Below, piece after piece: positions 7,514 through 14,574 of a DNA stretch of 28,766 bases. The notes beneath the pieces are model-generated. The model was given only the letters and a program-made list of their open reading frames with translations. It made no database searches and was not told the origin of the DNA. This DNA is from Winogradskyella_A sp963966315. Lineage in GTDB: Bacteria > Bacteroidota > Bacteroidia > Flavobacteriales > Flavobacteriaceae. Numbering within the stretch: the first letter of the stretch is position 1; each line of letters begins with the position of its first letter. The DNA is taken from positions 1 through 28,766 of the forward strand of contig CAWZYX010000029.1 in the NCBI GenBank assembly GCA_963966315.1, given 5' to 3'. The translations under genes and the position numbers were made by a program.

Positions 7514-9737
7514 GATTGACTTTATTTAATAGATAAAAATCCAAATGTTTTCTGATAAGATCAGTACTTTTTACCTTCACAAGCACCTCTTCGCCTAATT
7601 GATAGGTGTTTCCAGTAGAGCGACCAACTAAGGCAAATAAATCTTCGTCGAAATCATAACGATCATCCGTCATATCTCTGACACTTACCATGCCTTCGCA
7701 TTTATTTGATATAATCTCCACATATATACCCCAATCGGTAACGCCGGAAATAACTCCTTTGAAGGAGTCGTCAATGTGGTCCTGCATGAACCGGATCTGC
7801 ATATATTTAATGGAATCTCGCTCAGCCTTGGTTGCTAAATATTCCATATCGCTTGAGTGCTTGCATTTTTCCTCAAAAACCTCCGCTTTTGGTGATGACC
7901 CACCTTCTAAATAGTGTTGTAATAAGCGGTGTACCATAACATCCGGATACCGTCTGATGGGTGATGTGAAATGGGTATAATAATCAAACGCCAATCCATA
8001 ATGACCGATGTTATGAGTGGTATATTCCGCTTTACTCATGGATCTGATGGTTAAAGTATCCACCAGGTTTTGCTCTTTTTTACCAACAACTTCACTTAAG
8101 AGATTATTGAGCGAATCTGAAATATTTTTCCTGTTTGAAAAATTAAGTTGATATCCGAATCTACCAACCACATTTTGAAGCTGAAAGAGTTTCGCTTCAT
8201 CCGGTTCGTCATGAACTCTATAGACAAAGGTTTTTTTTGGGCTTTGCTTTCCAATATATTCAGCCACCTTTCTGTTGGCCAGGAGCATAAATTCTTCAAT
8301 AAGCTTATTTGCTTCTCTACTGGTTTTAAAGTAAACTCCTGTAGGATTAGCTTCTTTATCTAATTCAAACTTTACTTCTACTTTATCAAAAGAGATAGCG
8401 CCGGACTTCATTCTTTTAGTCCTCATTTTCCTGGCTAAACGATCTAGAATCAATATTGCCTCAGCAATTTCCGGTTGGGTATTGTATGACTTTCCTGTAA
8501 GAGAAACATCCTTAGGTATATTTGTGTTTACCTGTGAGCCTCCCTCAGAAGACATATCGAACTTCAAATTATTATCGATAACAGCCTGCGCTTCTTCATA
8601 AGCAAATCGAGCGTCTGAATGCGTTACAGTTCGTCCGAACCATTGCTGCAGCACTTCGCCCTTTGAATTCATTTTAAAAACTGCCGAAAAGGTATATTTA
8701 TCTTCGTGTGGTCTCAGTGAACAGGCCTTATTAGAAAGAATTTCAGGAAGCATGGGTACTACCCTGTCAACCAGATACACCGAAGTGGCGCGTTCATATG
8801 CTTCATCGTCTAAAATTGTATTATATTTCACATAATGAGATACATCGGCAATATGAATACCAATCTCATAAACACCCTTACCTACTACTTTAAAAGATAA
8901 AGCATCGTCAAAATCCTTGGCGTCCTTAGGATCTATAGTGAAAGTTAATTCCGGGCGCATATCACGCCTATTTTTGATCTCTTTATCCTGGATACTGGTA
9001 TCAATACGATTCGCATATTCCTCTACTTCAGCCGGAAATTCATACGGCAGACCATAATCTGCCAGAATCGAATGTATTTCGGTATTGTGTTCTCCAGGTT
9101 TTCCCAACACCTTTAAAACCTCACCATAGGGCGAATCGGCATTCTCTGGCCAATCATTTAACTGAACCAATACTTTATCCCCGTCATCAGCCTTTTTTGT
9201 TTTAGAAATTGGAACAAATATATCTTTATACATGTTTCGACTGTCTGGAACCACAAAGGCATAATTTTTTAACAATTGAATCGTTCCGACATAGTCGGTT
9301 TTAGCACGTTTTAAAACCTGGGTTATTTCTCCCTCGATGCGACCGTTTTTTCGACGTTTATAAGGATAAAATTCAACCTCATCTCCATGCAAAGCGCGAT
9401 TAATATTATTTGAAGAAACAAATACATCCTCAGAAAAATCATCTGAAATGATGTAACCAGATCCCGTAGCAGACAGATCCAAAATACCCTTGTGATAGGA
9501 GGCGTTTTTAATTATTTTGTAATTACCTCGCTCAACTTCTTCAATTTCACCTTTCGATTTAAGTTGTTGTAGTTTTTTAATGATCTGATTGCGACTACTA
9601 GTATCATTTACATTTAGGATTGACGCAATCTGCTTGTAATTGAAAGACTTGTTCCTATCTTTTTTTAATATGTTAAGAATGGTGTTACTGAGATTTGAAA
9701 TTCTCCTTTTGGAACTTCGTTTCTTTTTTCTGGGCAT
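7500..9737 (-). CDS. rnr: Ribonuclease R
   Basis: A 745-residue 3'-5' exoribonuclease of the RNase II/R family that degrades structured RNA. Domain order: basic N-terminus (MPRKKKRSSKRR), a winged-helix region (about 15-75), cold-shock domains (about 80-210), the RNB catalytic domain with TIDPKDAKDFDDALSF carrying the metal-binding aspartates D269, D275, D277 and D278, and a C-terminal S1 domain (about 655-735). The HYGLAFDYYTHFTSPIRRYP block is the conserved late RNB motif. Length is normal for RNase R, though the Lys-rich C-terminal tail of the E. coli enzyme is absent. The ATG at 9737 is 51 bp downstream of a good promoter element. Confidence 0.96.
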   Translation of the reverse strand: MPRKKKRSSKRRISNLSNTILNILKKDRNKSFNYKQIASILNVNDTSSRNQIIKKLQQLKSKGEIEEVERGNYKIIKNASYHKGILDLSATGSGYIISDDFSEDVFVSSNNINRALHGDEVEFYPYKRRKNGRIEGEITQVLKRAKTDYVGTIQLLKNYAFVVPDSRNMYKDIFVPISKTKKADDGDKVLVQLNDWPENADSPYGEVLKVLGKPGEHNTEIHSILADYGLPYEFPAEVEEYANRIDTSIQDKEIKNRRDMRPELTFTIDPKDAKDFDDALSFKVVGKGVYEIGIHIADVSHYVKYNTILDDEAYERATSVYLVDRVVPMLPEILSNKACSLRPHEDKYTFSAVFKMNSKGEVLQQWFGRTVTHSDARFAYEEAQAVIDNNLKFDMSSEGGSQVNTNIPKDVSLTGKSYNTQPEIAEAILILDRLARKMRTKRMKSGAISFDKVEVKFELDKEANPTGVYFKTSREANKLIEEFMLLANRKVAEYIGKQSPKKTFVYRVHDEPDEAKLFQLQNVVGRFGYQLNFSNRKNISDSLNNLLSEVVGKKEQNLVDTLTIRSMSKAEYTTHNIGHYGLAFDYYTHFTSPIRRYPDVMVHRLLQHYLEGGSSPKAEVFEEKCKHSSDMEYLATKAERDSIKYMQIRFMQDHIDDSFKGVISGVTDWGIYVEIISNKCEGMVSVRDMTDDRYDFDEDLFALVGRSTGNTYQLGEEVLVKVKSTDLIRKHLDFYLLNKVNHEES

Positions 9738-9788
9738 ACTTTGCAGATAGTTCTAGTTACAATTAAATATCTGGTATTTAATTTCCAA

Positions 9789-9796
9789 CAAAGCTA
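9789..9796 (-). promoter_or_regulatory. TAnnTTTG element upstream of rnr
   Basis: TAGCTTTG on the minus strand matches the Bacteroidota -7 element exactly and would give a leader of about 45 nt. No matching -33 TTG was found. Confidence 0.45.
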
Positions 9797-9874
9797 CATC
9801 TAATAAAAAGAAGGCGAAAATCTTTAGAACTAAATAATTAAAGAGTATAAGCTCACCGTTTTTTAATTATAGTT

Positions 9875-11413
9875 CTATTTTATAATTAATTTTTTAATTG
9901 ATTTTCCACGATCAGTCAGGATTTCTATAATGTAAAGGCCAGTAGTAAAATCTATACTACTAACAGTTTGTTTATTTGAAGATAAAATAAACTGTCCTAG
10001 ATGATTATATATATTTATACGCTTTAACTGCGCACCATTTTTTAAATCAAGTCTAAATGTATCCCGAGCGGGATTTGGATAAATATTAATATTCTGACTT
10101 AATAAGAAATCATTATTAGATAATAAGTTAAATACATCATAAGCTCTTACATGACCTGCGTCATTATTATTTCGGTTTGCTCCGATGAAAATAGTCGACC
10201 CATCTGAGGCTAGATCTACCGATCTACCTGAAAAATCACCTACGAACTCACCATTTATATTCATACCTACCTGTAGCCAATTCCCAGATTCATATTTATA
10301 AATTCGCGTGTGACCTCTAGAGCTTAAATAACCAGGAGAGCTCAAAGCTAAAATATCTCCATCAGCTGATAGACTCAAAGACCAACCTGATAAATCCCCT
10401 CCTGATTCACCCTTAATATCATCTCCTATTTGTACCCAATTACCAAACTGATTTTCATATACCCTTACGTGACCTGATGCACTCCCATTAGCATTGTTAA
10501 AAGGTGCTCCTATTGCTAGAATCCTTCCATCAAAAGAAAGGCTAACAGCTGAACCGAACTGATCACCAGACGCCTCCCCATTTAAATCCTGTCCTATCTG
10601 AACCCAATTACCTGATTGGTTTTCGTATACCCTAACATGGCCTGAATCATTTCCATTACTATCATTAAAAGGTGCTCCAACCGCTACTGTATTTCCATTT
10701 AAGGACAAACTGACTGAGCTTCCTGAAAAGTCATCTACACCTTCACCATCTATATCCTGGCCTATCTGAACCCAGGTACCGGACTGATTTTCATAGACTC
10801 TTACATGACCTGATGCACTCCCATTAGCACTGTTAAAAGGACCTCCAATCGCAATTATTTCACCATTAGACGATAAGCTAACTGCAGTACCAAATCTATT
10901 AAACGCTGACTCACCATCTATATCCTGGCCTATCTGAACCCATGTACCAGACTGATTTTCATAGACCCTCACATGACCTGAATCATTTCCATTACCATTG
11001 TTACGAGGAGCACCTATAGCAAGAACATTACCATCTGCAGAAATACTAACAGACAGACCTGATCGATCGCCTATGGCTTCACCACTGATAGTTGTTCCTA
11101 ACTGAACCCAGGAGTTTAACTGGTTTTCAAATACACGCACATGTCCCGTTGCGCCGTTATTTGTAGGTGACCCTATAGCTATTACTGAACCATTTGAAGA
11201 AGAGCTTACAGACCATCCTGATTGATCGCCTGGAAATTCACCATCTATATCTTGGCCTATCTGTTCTTGACCAAGAACAAACAATGGAGATAAAAGAAAT
11301 ATAGTATATAGCCTCACAGATATTGATTTGTATCCATATAAATTTATACTAAATAGTGTAGCCGGTAACATTTTATTAAACACAAAGAAAAGCTTTTTTA
11401 AAATCAAATCCAC
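9875..11413 (-). CDS. T9SS-secreted seven-repeat beta-propeller protein
   Basis: The open frame codes for 512 residues from a GTG at 11413. A hydrophobic signal segment ends at VLGQ (about residues 33-49), so the real start may be the ATG at 11371 (residue 15) or a later codon. Seven repeats of about 50-56 residues follow (about 50-429), each with the pattern WVQIGQDIDGE, SGxSVSLSxNG, AIGAPFN, GHVRVYENQ. This looks like FG-GAP-type blades, and seven fit a closed seven-bladed propeller. The C-terminus (about 441-512) begins INIYPNPARDTFRLDL and ends with GLYIIEILTDRGKSIKKLII, a type A T9SS sorting domain. It is probably secreted or attached to the cell surface; ligand unknown. No T9SS machinery gene is in the window. 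Confidence 0.88.
   Translation of the reverse strand: MDLILKKLFFVFNKMLPATLFSINLYGYKSISVRLYTIFLLSPLFVLGQEQIGQDIDGEFPGDQSGWSVSSSSNGSVIAIGSPTNNGATGHVRVFENQLNSWVQLGTTISGEAIGDRSGLSVSISADGNVLAIGAPRNNGNGNDSGHVRVYENQSGTWVQIGQDIDGESAFNRFGTAVSLSSNGEIIAIGGPFNSANGSASGHVRVYENQSGTWVQIGQDIDGEGVDDFSGSSVSLSLNGNTVAVGAPFNDSNGNDSGHVRVYENQSGNWVQIGQDLNGEASGDQFGSAVSLSFDGRILAIGAPFNNANGSASGHVRVYENQFGNWVQIGDDIKGESGGDLSGWSLSLSADGDILALSSPGYLSSRGHTRIYKYESGNWLQVGMNINGEFVGDFSGRSVDLASDGSTIFIGANRNNNDAGHVRAYDVFNLLSNNDFLLSQNINIYPNPARDTFRLDLKNGAQLKRINIYNHLGQFILSSNKQTVSSIDFTTGLYIIEILTDRGKSIKKLIIK
10127..11266 (-). repeat. Seven tandem propeller repeats, with a two-blade super-repeat
   Basis: Seven repeats of about 150-168 bp code for the blades. 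Blades 2-3 (11107-10772) and 4-5 (10771-10436) look like copies of one two-blade unit. Blades 2 and 4 share SGxSVS and GNDSGHVRVYENQSG; blades 3 and 5 share FGxAVSLS and ANGSASGHVRVYENQ. At DNA level blades 3 and 5 are nearly identical over about 30 bp (GACCTGATGCACTCCCATTA and onward, plus strand), while blades 2 and 4 carry a different version there. Confidence 0.85.
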
Positions 11414-11872
11414 ATTATCAACAATTACATCATTAACAGTTATTTTCTTTTAAAAATTTATTGAATAATGTATATTATAATGGTGTGTTAATAGTGATTA
11501 AAACTTTAGTTCAAATACTTTTGAAAATAGAAAATTTACAATTTATCAATCTGTTGTTAACACTAAATTCATATTGAAACTATTAATTTTCAAGGCTTTT
11601 ATATTTTTAGTTAACAATTGTTGGAACTCAAATTGACAGTCTCAAGTTTAAATTAAAAATTTTAAAAAGTGTTAAATTCTAGTAAATTAATGCTCATATC
11701 TTTTATGAAAATAAGTGCATCTAAATTTTCATATGTCGATCTTGTTTTTGTTTGAAAATTATTCTGACATTCAAAAAAAATATTCTTATCAGTTTTAAAC
11801 AAATATCAACAACTAATAAAGAGAGCTGTTAACTACGTGTTTAATTTGTAAATTTGTTTCACTATAAACAAA
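11414..11872. other. AT-rich gene-free region between the propeller gene and rpiB
   Basis: About 459 bp, much more AT-rich than its surroundings, with many A and T runs and several GTTAAC/TTAAC words (near 11553, 11611 and 11828). It must hold the upstream region of the propeller gene on the minus strand, but no exact TAnnTTTG was found for it. Only very short open frames occur. The rpiB promoter and an inverted repeat lie at its right end. Confidence 0.6.
11849..11856 (+). promoter_or_regulatory. TAnnTTTG element upstream of rpiB
   Basis: TAAATTTG matches the Bacteroidota -7 element and would give a leader of only about 15-17 nt to the rpiB ATG. It overlaps the left arm of the inverted repeat at 11851-11874. 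A -33 TTG is not evident; the surrounding AT-richness raises the chance of coincidence. Confidence 0.45.
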
Positions 11873-11874
11873 TT
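11851..11874. repeat. Perfect 9-bp inverted repeat at the rpiB start region
   Basis: AATTTGTTT (11851-11859), a 6-nt gap CACTAT, and AAACAAATT (11866-11874) are exact reverse complements. The repeat spans the predicted -7 element and the expected transcription start, the usual place for a repressor operator. It could equally be chance in AT-rich sequence. Confidence 0.4.
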
Positions 11875-11878
11875 GAAA

Positions 11879-12313
11879 ATGACTATTTCAATAGGCAACG
11901 ATCATGCAGGTCCAGAATACAAAAAAGCAATTGTAAAGCATTTAGAATCTAAAGGGTATTCCGTCAATAACTATGGAACAGATACCTTTGAATCTGTCGA
12001 CTATCCGGATTTTGTTCATCCTGTGGCTAAAGATGTCAATGAAGGAAAAGTTGATTTTGGAATTTTGATATGCGGTTCAGCTAATGGTGTTGCTATGACA
12101 GCTAATAAGTATCAGAATGTTAGAGCAGGAATATGCTGGATGAATGAGATTACTGAACTCATTAGACAACACAATGATGCTAACATCCTTTGCATCCCAG
12201 CAAGATATACTGCCATTCCACAGGCTATAAAAATGGTAGATACATTTCTAAATACTGCTTTTGAAGGGGGACGTCACCAGAATAGGGTGGATAAAATTCC
12301 TCTCAACTGTTAG
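11879..12313 (+). CDS. rpiB: Ribose-5-phosphate isomerase B
   Basis: RpiB interconverts ribose 5-phosphate and ribulose 5-phosphate in the pentose phosphate pathway. The 144-residue length is normal for the LacAB/RpiB family. Landmarks are the N-terminal SIGNDHAGPEYKKAI (D8, H9), the ICGSANGVAMTANK loop carrying the active-site cysteine, and RQHNDANILCIPAR with the conserved histidine. The frame is open to a TTG at 11873, but the ATG at 11879 gives the standard MTISIGNDHAG start. The cation transporter gene begins 18 bp downstream. An allose-6-phosphate isomerase role, known for some relatives, cannot be excluded. Confidence 0.93.
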   Translation: MTISIGNDHAGPEYKKAIVKHLESKGYSVNNYGTDTFESVDYPDFVHPVAKDVNEGKVDFGILICGSANGVAMTANKYQNVRAGICWMNEITELIRQHNDANILCIPARYTAIPQAIKMVDTFLNTAFEGGRHQNRVDKIPLNC

Positions 12314-12331
12314 TACCATTAGTTTATTGGT

Positions 12332-13246
12332 ATGCGGCACTCTCACAAACATCATGATGATTCTTCTCATGAACTAAACAGTCGTAACTTACTTATATCG
12401 ATTGTTCTTAATGTCTTCATTACAATTTCTCAAGTAATTGGAGGGATTGTTTCAGGTAGTTTGGCTTTATTGAGTGACGCTCTTCATAATTTTAGTGATG
12501 TTCTTTCGCTTATCATAAGTTTCGTTGCGAATAGGCTGGTTAAAAGAAAGGCTTCTTTAAAAAGAACTTTTGGATATAAGAGATCGGAGATAATTGCAGC
12601 ATTCATCAATGCATCTTCCCTTATAGTTATTGCCATTCTATTAATCTTTGAGGCAATTGAACGATTCAGTAATCCTCAGAATGTAGAATCGAATCTCGTT
12701 ATATGGCTATCATTAATTGCAATTTTAGGCAATGGATTTAGTGTATTGCTTTTAAAACGCAATTCAAAAGACAATATGAATTTAAGATCGGCTTACCTGC
12801 ATCTGTTGACTGATATGATGGCTAGTGTTGCGGTTTTAATCGGTGGCTTACTAATGAAATACTACGAGGTGTACTGGGTGGATAGTTTATTAACTTTGGT
12901 TATAGCCATCTATTTGATTGTTATGGGATATAATTTACTGGTAAGTTCACTAAAGGTTCTCATGTTATTTACACCAGAGGAAATCCCTGTTTCAGATATC
13001 GTTAACGATATTGAAACAATAGAAATGGTTAAAAATGTTCATCACCTACATGTATGGCAGCTGAACGAAGAGGAAATACATCTGGAGGCACACATCGATT
13101 TTTATAAGGACATCAGATTATCAGAATTTGACAACATATTATTACACATTGAACAAATAGTGAGTTCAAAATACGAAATCAATCACGTAAATATTCAACC
13201 AGAATTTGGTAAGTGTGATTCTAAAGAGGTGATAGTCCAGGACTAA
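12332..13246 (+). CDS. Cation diffusion facilitator (CzcD/ZitB-like)
   Basis: A 304-residue inner-membrane metal/proton antiporter that exports Zn2+ or related divalent ions. The N-terminus is His-rich (RHSHKHHDDSSHE). Six membrane helices follow, with the metal site formed by DALHNFSD in TM2 (D49, H52, D56) and HLLTD in TM5 (H157, D161). The HxxxD pairs favour zinc over manganese or iron by family knowledge. A cytoplasmic C-terminal domain (about 215-295), with VHHLHVWQL and HLEAHIDF, is the usual dimerisation and metal-sensing part. It sits between rpiB and the acetyltransferase gene with 18-bp and 4-bp gaps, so the three are probably one operon, although no shared pathway is evident. Confidence 0.93.
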   Translation: MRHSHKHHDDSSHELNSRNLLISIVLNVFITISQVIGGIVSGSLALLSDALHNFSDVLSLIISFVANRLVKRKASLKRTFGYKRSEIIAAFINASSLIVIAILLIFEAIERFSNPQNVESNLVIWLSLIAILGNGFSVLLLKRNSKDNMNLRSAYLHLLTDMMASVAVLIGGLLMKYYEVYWVDSLLTLVIAIYLIVMGYNLLVSSLKVLMLFTPEEIPVSDIVNDIETIEMVKNVHHLHVWQLNEEEIHLEAHIDFYKDIRLSEFDNILLHIEQIVSSKYEINHVNIQPEFGKCDSKEVIVQD

Positions 13247-13250
13247 GAAT

Positions 13251-13703
13251 ATGCTTGTAAAGGAGATTAAAGAATTTAATGAGTTATCAACTAGGGATTT
13301 ATACAAAATCCTTCGACTTCGGTCAGAGGTGTTCGTTGTTGAGCAGAATTGTGTTTATCAGGATTTAGATGGTAAAGATTATCAGGCGTTTCATATGTTG
13401 GGATACCATGATAACGATCTGGTGGCTTACACAAGAATCTTTAAGCCCGGAGATTATTTTAAGGAAGTTAGTATTGGGAGGGTAGTGGTTTCCAGTATTC
13501 AGAGAGGCTCTGGCTTTGGATATGAAATAATGAAATTTTCTATTGATTTCGCAACTAAAAATTGGAGCGCTTCAGGACTAAGAATTTCGGCACAGACGTA
13601 TTTGACAAGATTTTATAACAACTTAGGTTTTCAACAAGTAGGGCAGGAGTATCTGGAGGATGGTATTCCCCACATCAACATGGTCAGGAACCAGATCAAC
13701 TAG
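13251..13703 (+). CDS. elaA: ElaA-like GNAT N-acetyltransferase
   Basis: A 150-residue GNAT-family enzyme that would transfer an acetyl group from acetyl-CoA to an amine. The LRLRSEVFVVEQNCVYQDLD block near the N-terminus is characteristic of ElaA-type proteins. The acetyl-CoA loop is at VSSIQRGSGFGYEIMKFSI (about 80-100; Q/RxxGxG/A type), and the ARFY-like segment is TYLTRFYNNLGFQ (about 122-134). Its substrate is not known. It starts 4 bp after the transporter gene and its last 8 bp overlap the convergent OmpA-domain gene. Confidence 0.88.
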   Translation: MLVKEIKEFNELSTRDLYKILRLRSEVFVVEQNCVYQDLDGKDYQAFHMLGYHDNDLVAYTRIFKPGDYFKEVSIGRVVVSSIQRGSGFGYEIMKFSIDFATKNWSASGLRISAQTYLTRFYNNLGFQQVGQEYLEDGIPHINMVRNQIN

Positions 13704-14523
13704 AAATTTGTGTAATGACAATCTCTACTCTGCGATCAAATTCAGGTTCTCCACCTAATGGAAATTGATGACCCAGACCTTCAATTTCCATGCGTCTCGG
13801 GTTCACACCTTTATCCTTTAAATAATTGTAAACTCTCTGAGCTCTGGCTCTGGATAAATTCCGCTTATCCGTTCTTCGATTTACCGCATCTCTCGTTCCA
13901 TATGTACAACAAACATGTCCTTCAATTCTAAAATGAATATCCTTGCGTTCTACAAGTATTTCAGCCATTTCATCAAGAACGACCTTAGATGAAGGCATTA
14001 TATAGTCATAACCAAGCTTAAAGAGCAAATTATCGATAAGAATTTTGTCTCCCACCTTTAATTCACCAGCAAGTCGTTCTTTAGCACTTTCGGGAGTTTT
14101 TTCAACTCTTACACGAGGGGGATCATAAGGATAAACGATAATTTCAGCTTTTCTATTGAGACCTCTGATTTTTTGAACATCCGTTTCCTTGATGATCTTT
14201 AGAAGGATTTTTCCTTTTCCGTCCACGTTAGAAATGAGGTTTTCGTCAAACTCATTCGCAGAAAACACCTTCTTAATAGATTGTGCACGTTGATCAGAGA
14301 GGGTTAAGTTATAGTCATCACTGCCCCGATCGTCAGTAAAGCCGTAAATCTCGATTCGCTCTATATCAATAGTATCAATTTCTGACAAAAATAGAAGAAG
14401 GCGGTTCTTTTCAGTTTCCAGGATGTCGTATTTATCAGTCTCGAAATAAACCTCGTGCTTAACTATTTTTTGACATAGGGCAAACTGAAAAAAGCATAAC
14501 ATTATGATGGTAAGCTTTTTCAT
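13696..14523 (-). CDS. Tandem OmpA-domain protein
   Basis: A 275-residue exported protein (signal peptide MKKLTIIMLCFFQFALCQ) with two OmpA-like domains. Domain 1 (about 24-131) has YGFTDDRGSDDYNLTLSDQR, keeping the Asp (D64) and Arg (R79) that bind diaminopimelate of peptidoglycan in known OmpA domains. Domain 2 (about 164-272) has the helix NLSRARAQRVYNYL and DRRVEIVI, but its GHxD position reads GHVCC, so the Asp is replaced by Cys. It is probably a periplasmic peptidoglycan-binding protein; no beta-barrel or lipobox is present. It lies 42 bp after the S41 protease gene, with its own promoter-like element. Confidence 0.9.
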   Translation of the reverse strand: MKKLTIIMLCFFQFALCQKIVKHEVYFETDKYDILETEKNRLLLFLSEIDTIDIERIEIYGFTDDRGSDDYNLTLSDQRAQSIKKVFSANEFDENLISNVDGKGKILLKIIKETDVQKIRGLNRKAEIIVYPYDPPRVRVEKTPESAKERLAGELKVGDKILIDNLLFKLGYDYIMPSSKVVLDEMAEILVERKDIHFRIEGHVCCTYGTRDAVNRRTDKRNLSRARAQRVYNYLKDKGVNPRRMEIEGLGHQFPLGGEPEFDRRVEIVITQISS

Positions 14524-14543
14524 GGCTATTTAATCAATCGAGT

Positions 14544-14574
14544 TAAATATAGATAATTTTAAGATTTACCTCAA
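14544..14574 (-). promoter_or_regulatory. Promoter candidate for the tandem OmpA gene
   Basis: On the minus strand, TTG (14574-14572), 20 nt, then TATATTTA (14551-14544), one mismatch from TAnnTTTG with a correct spacer. The -33 element lies in the last codons of the S41 gene. Confidence 0.4.

Noticed and set aside
9863..9889. Perfect 9-bp inverted repeat TTAATTATA/TATAATTAA at the end of the propeller gene
   Set aside because: It is made only of A and T. On the minus strand it is followed by A, not T, so it is a poor terminator for that gene, and no plus-strand gene precedes it.
11690..11755. Short open frame of about 21 codons (MLISFMKISASKFSYVDLVFV)
   Set aside because: It is too short, lies in AT-rich sequence where such frames arise by chance, and has no ribosome binding site or motif.
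12332..12370. His-rich N-terminus of the cation exporter as a separate metal-binding protein
   Set aside because: It is continuous with the transporter frame, and such His-rich ends are common in this family.
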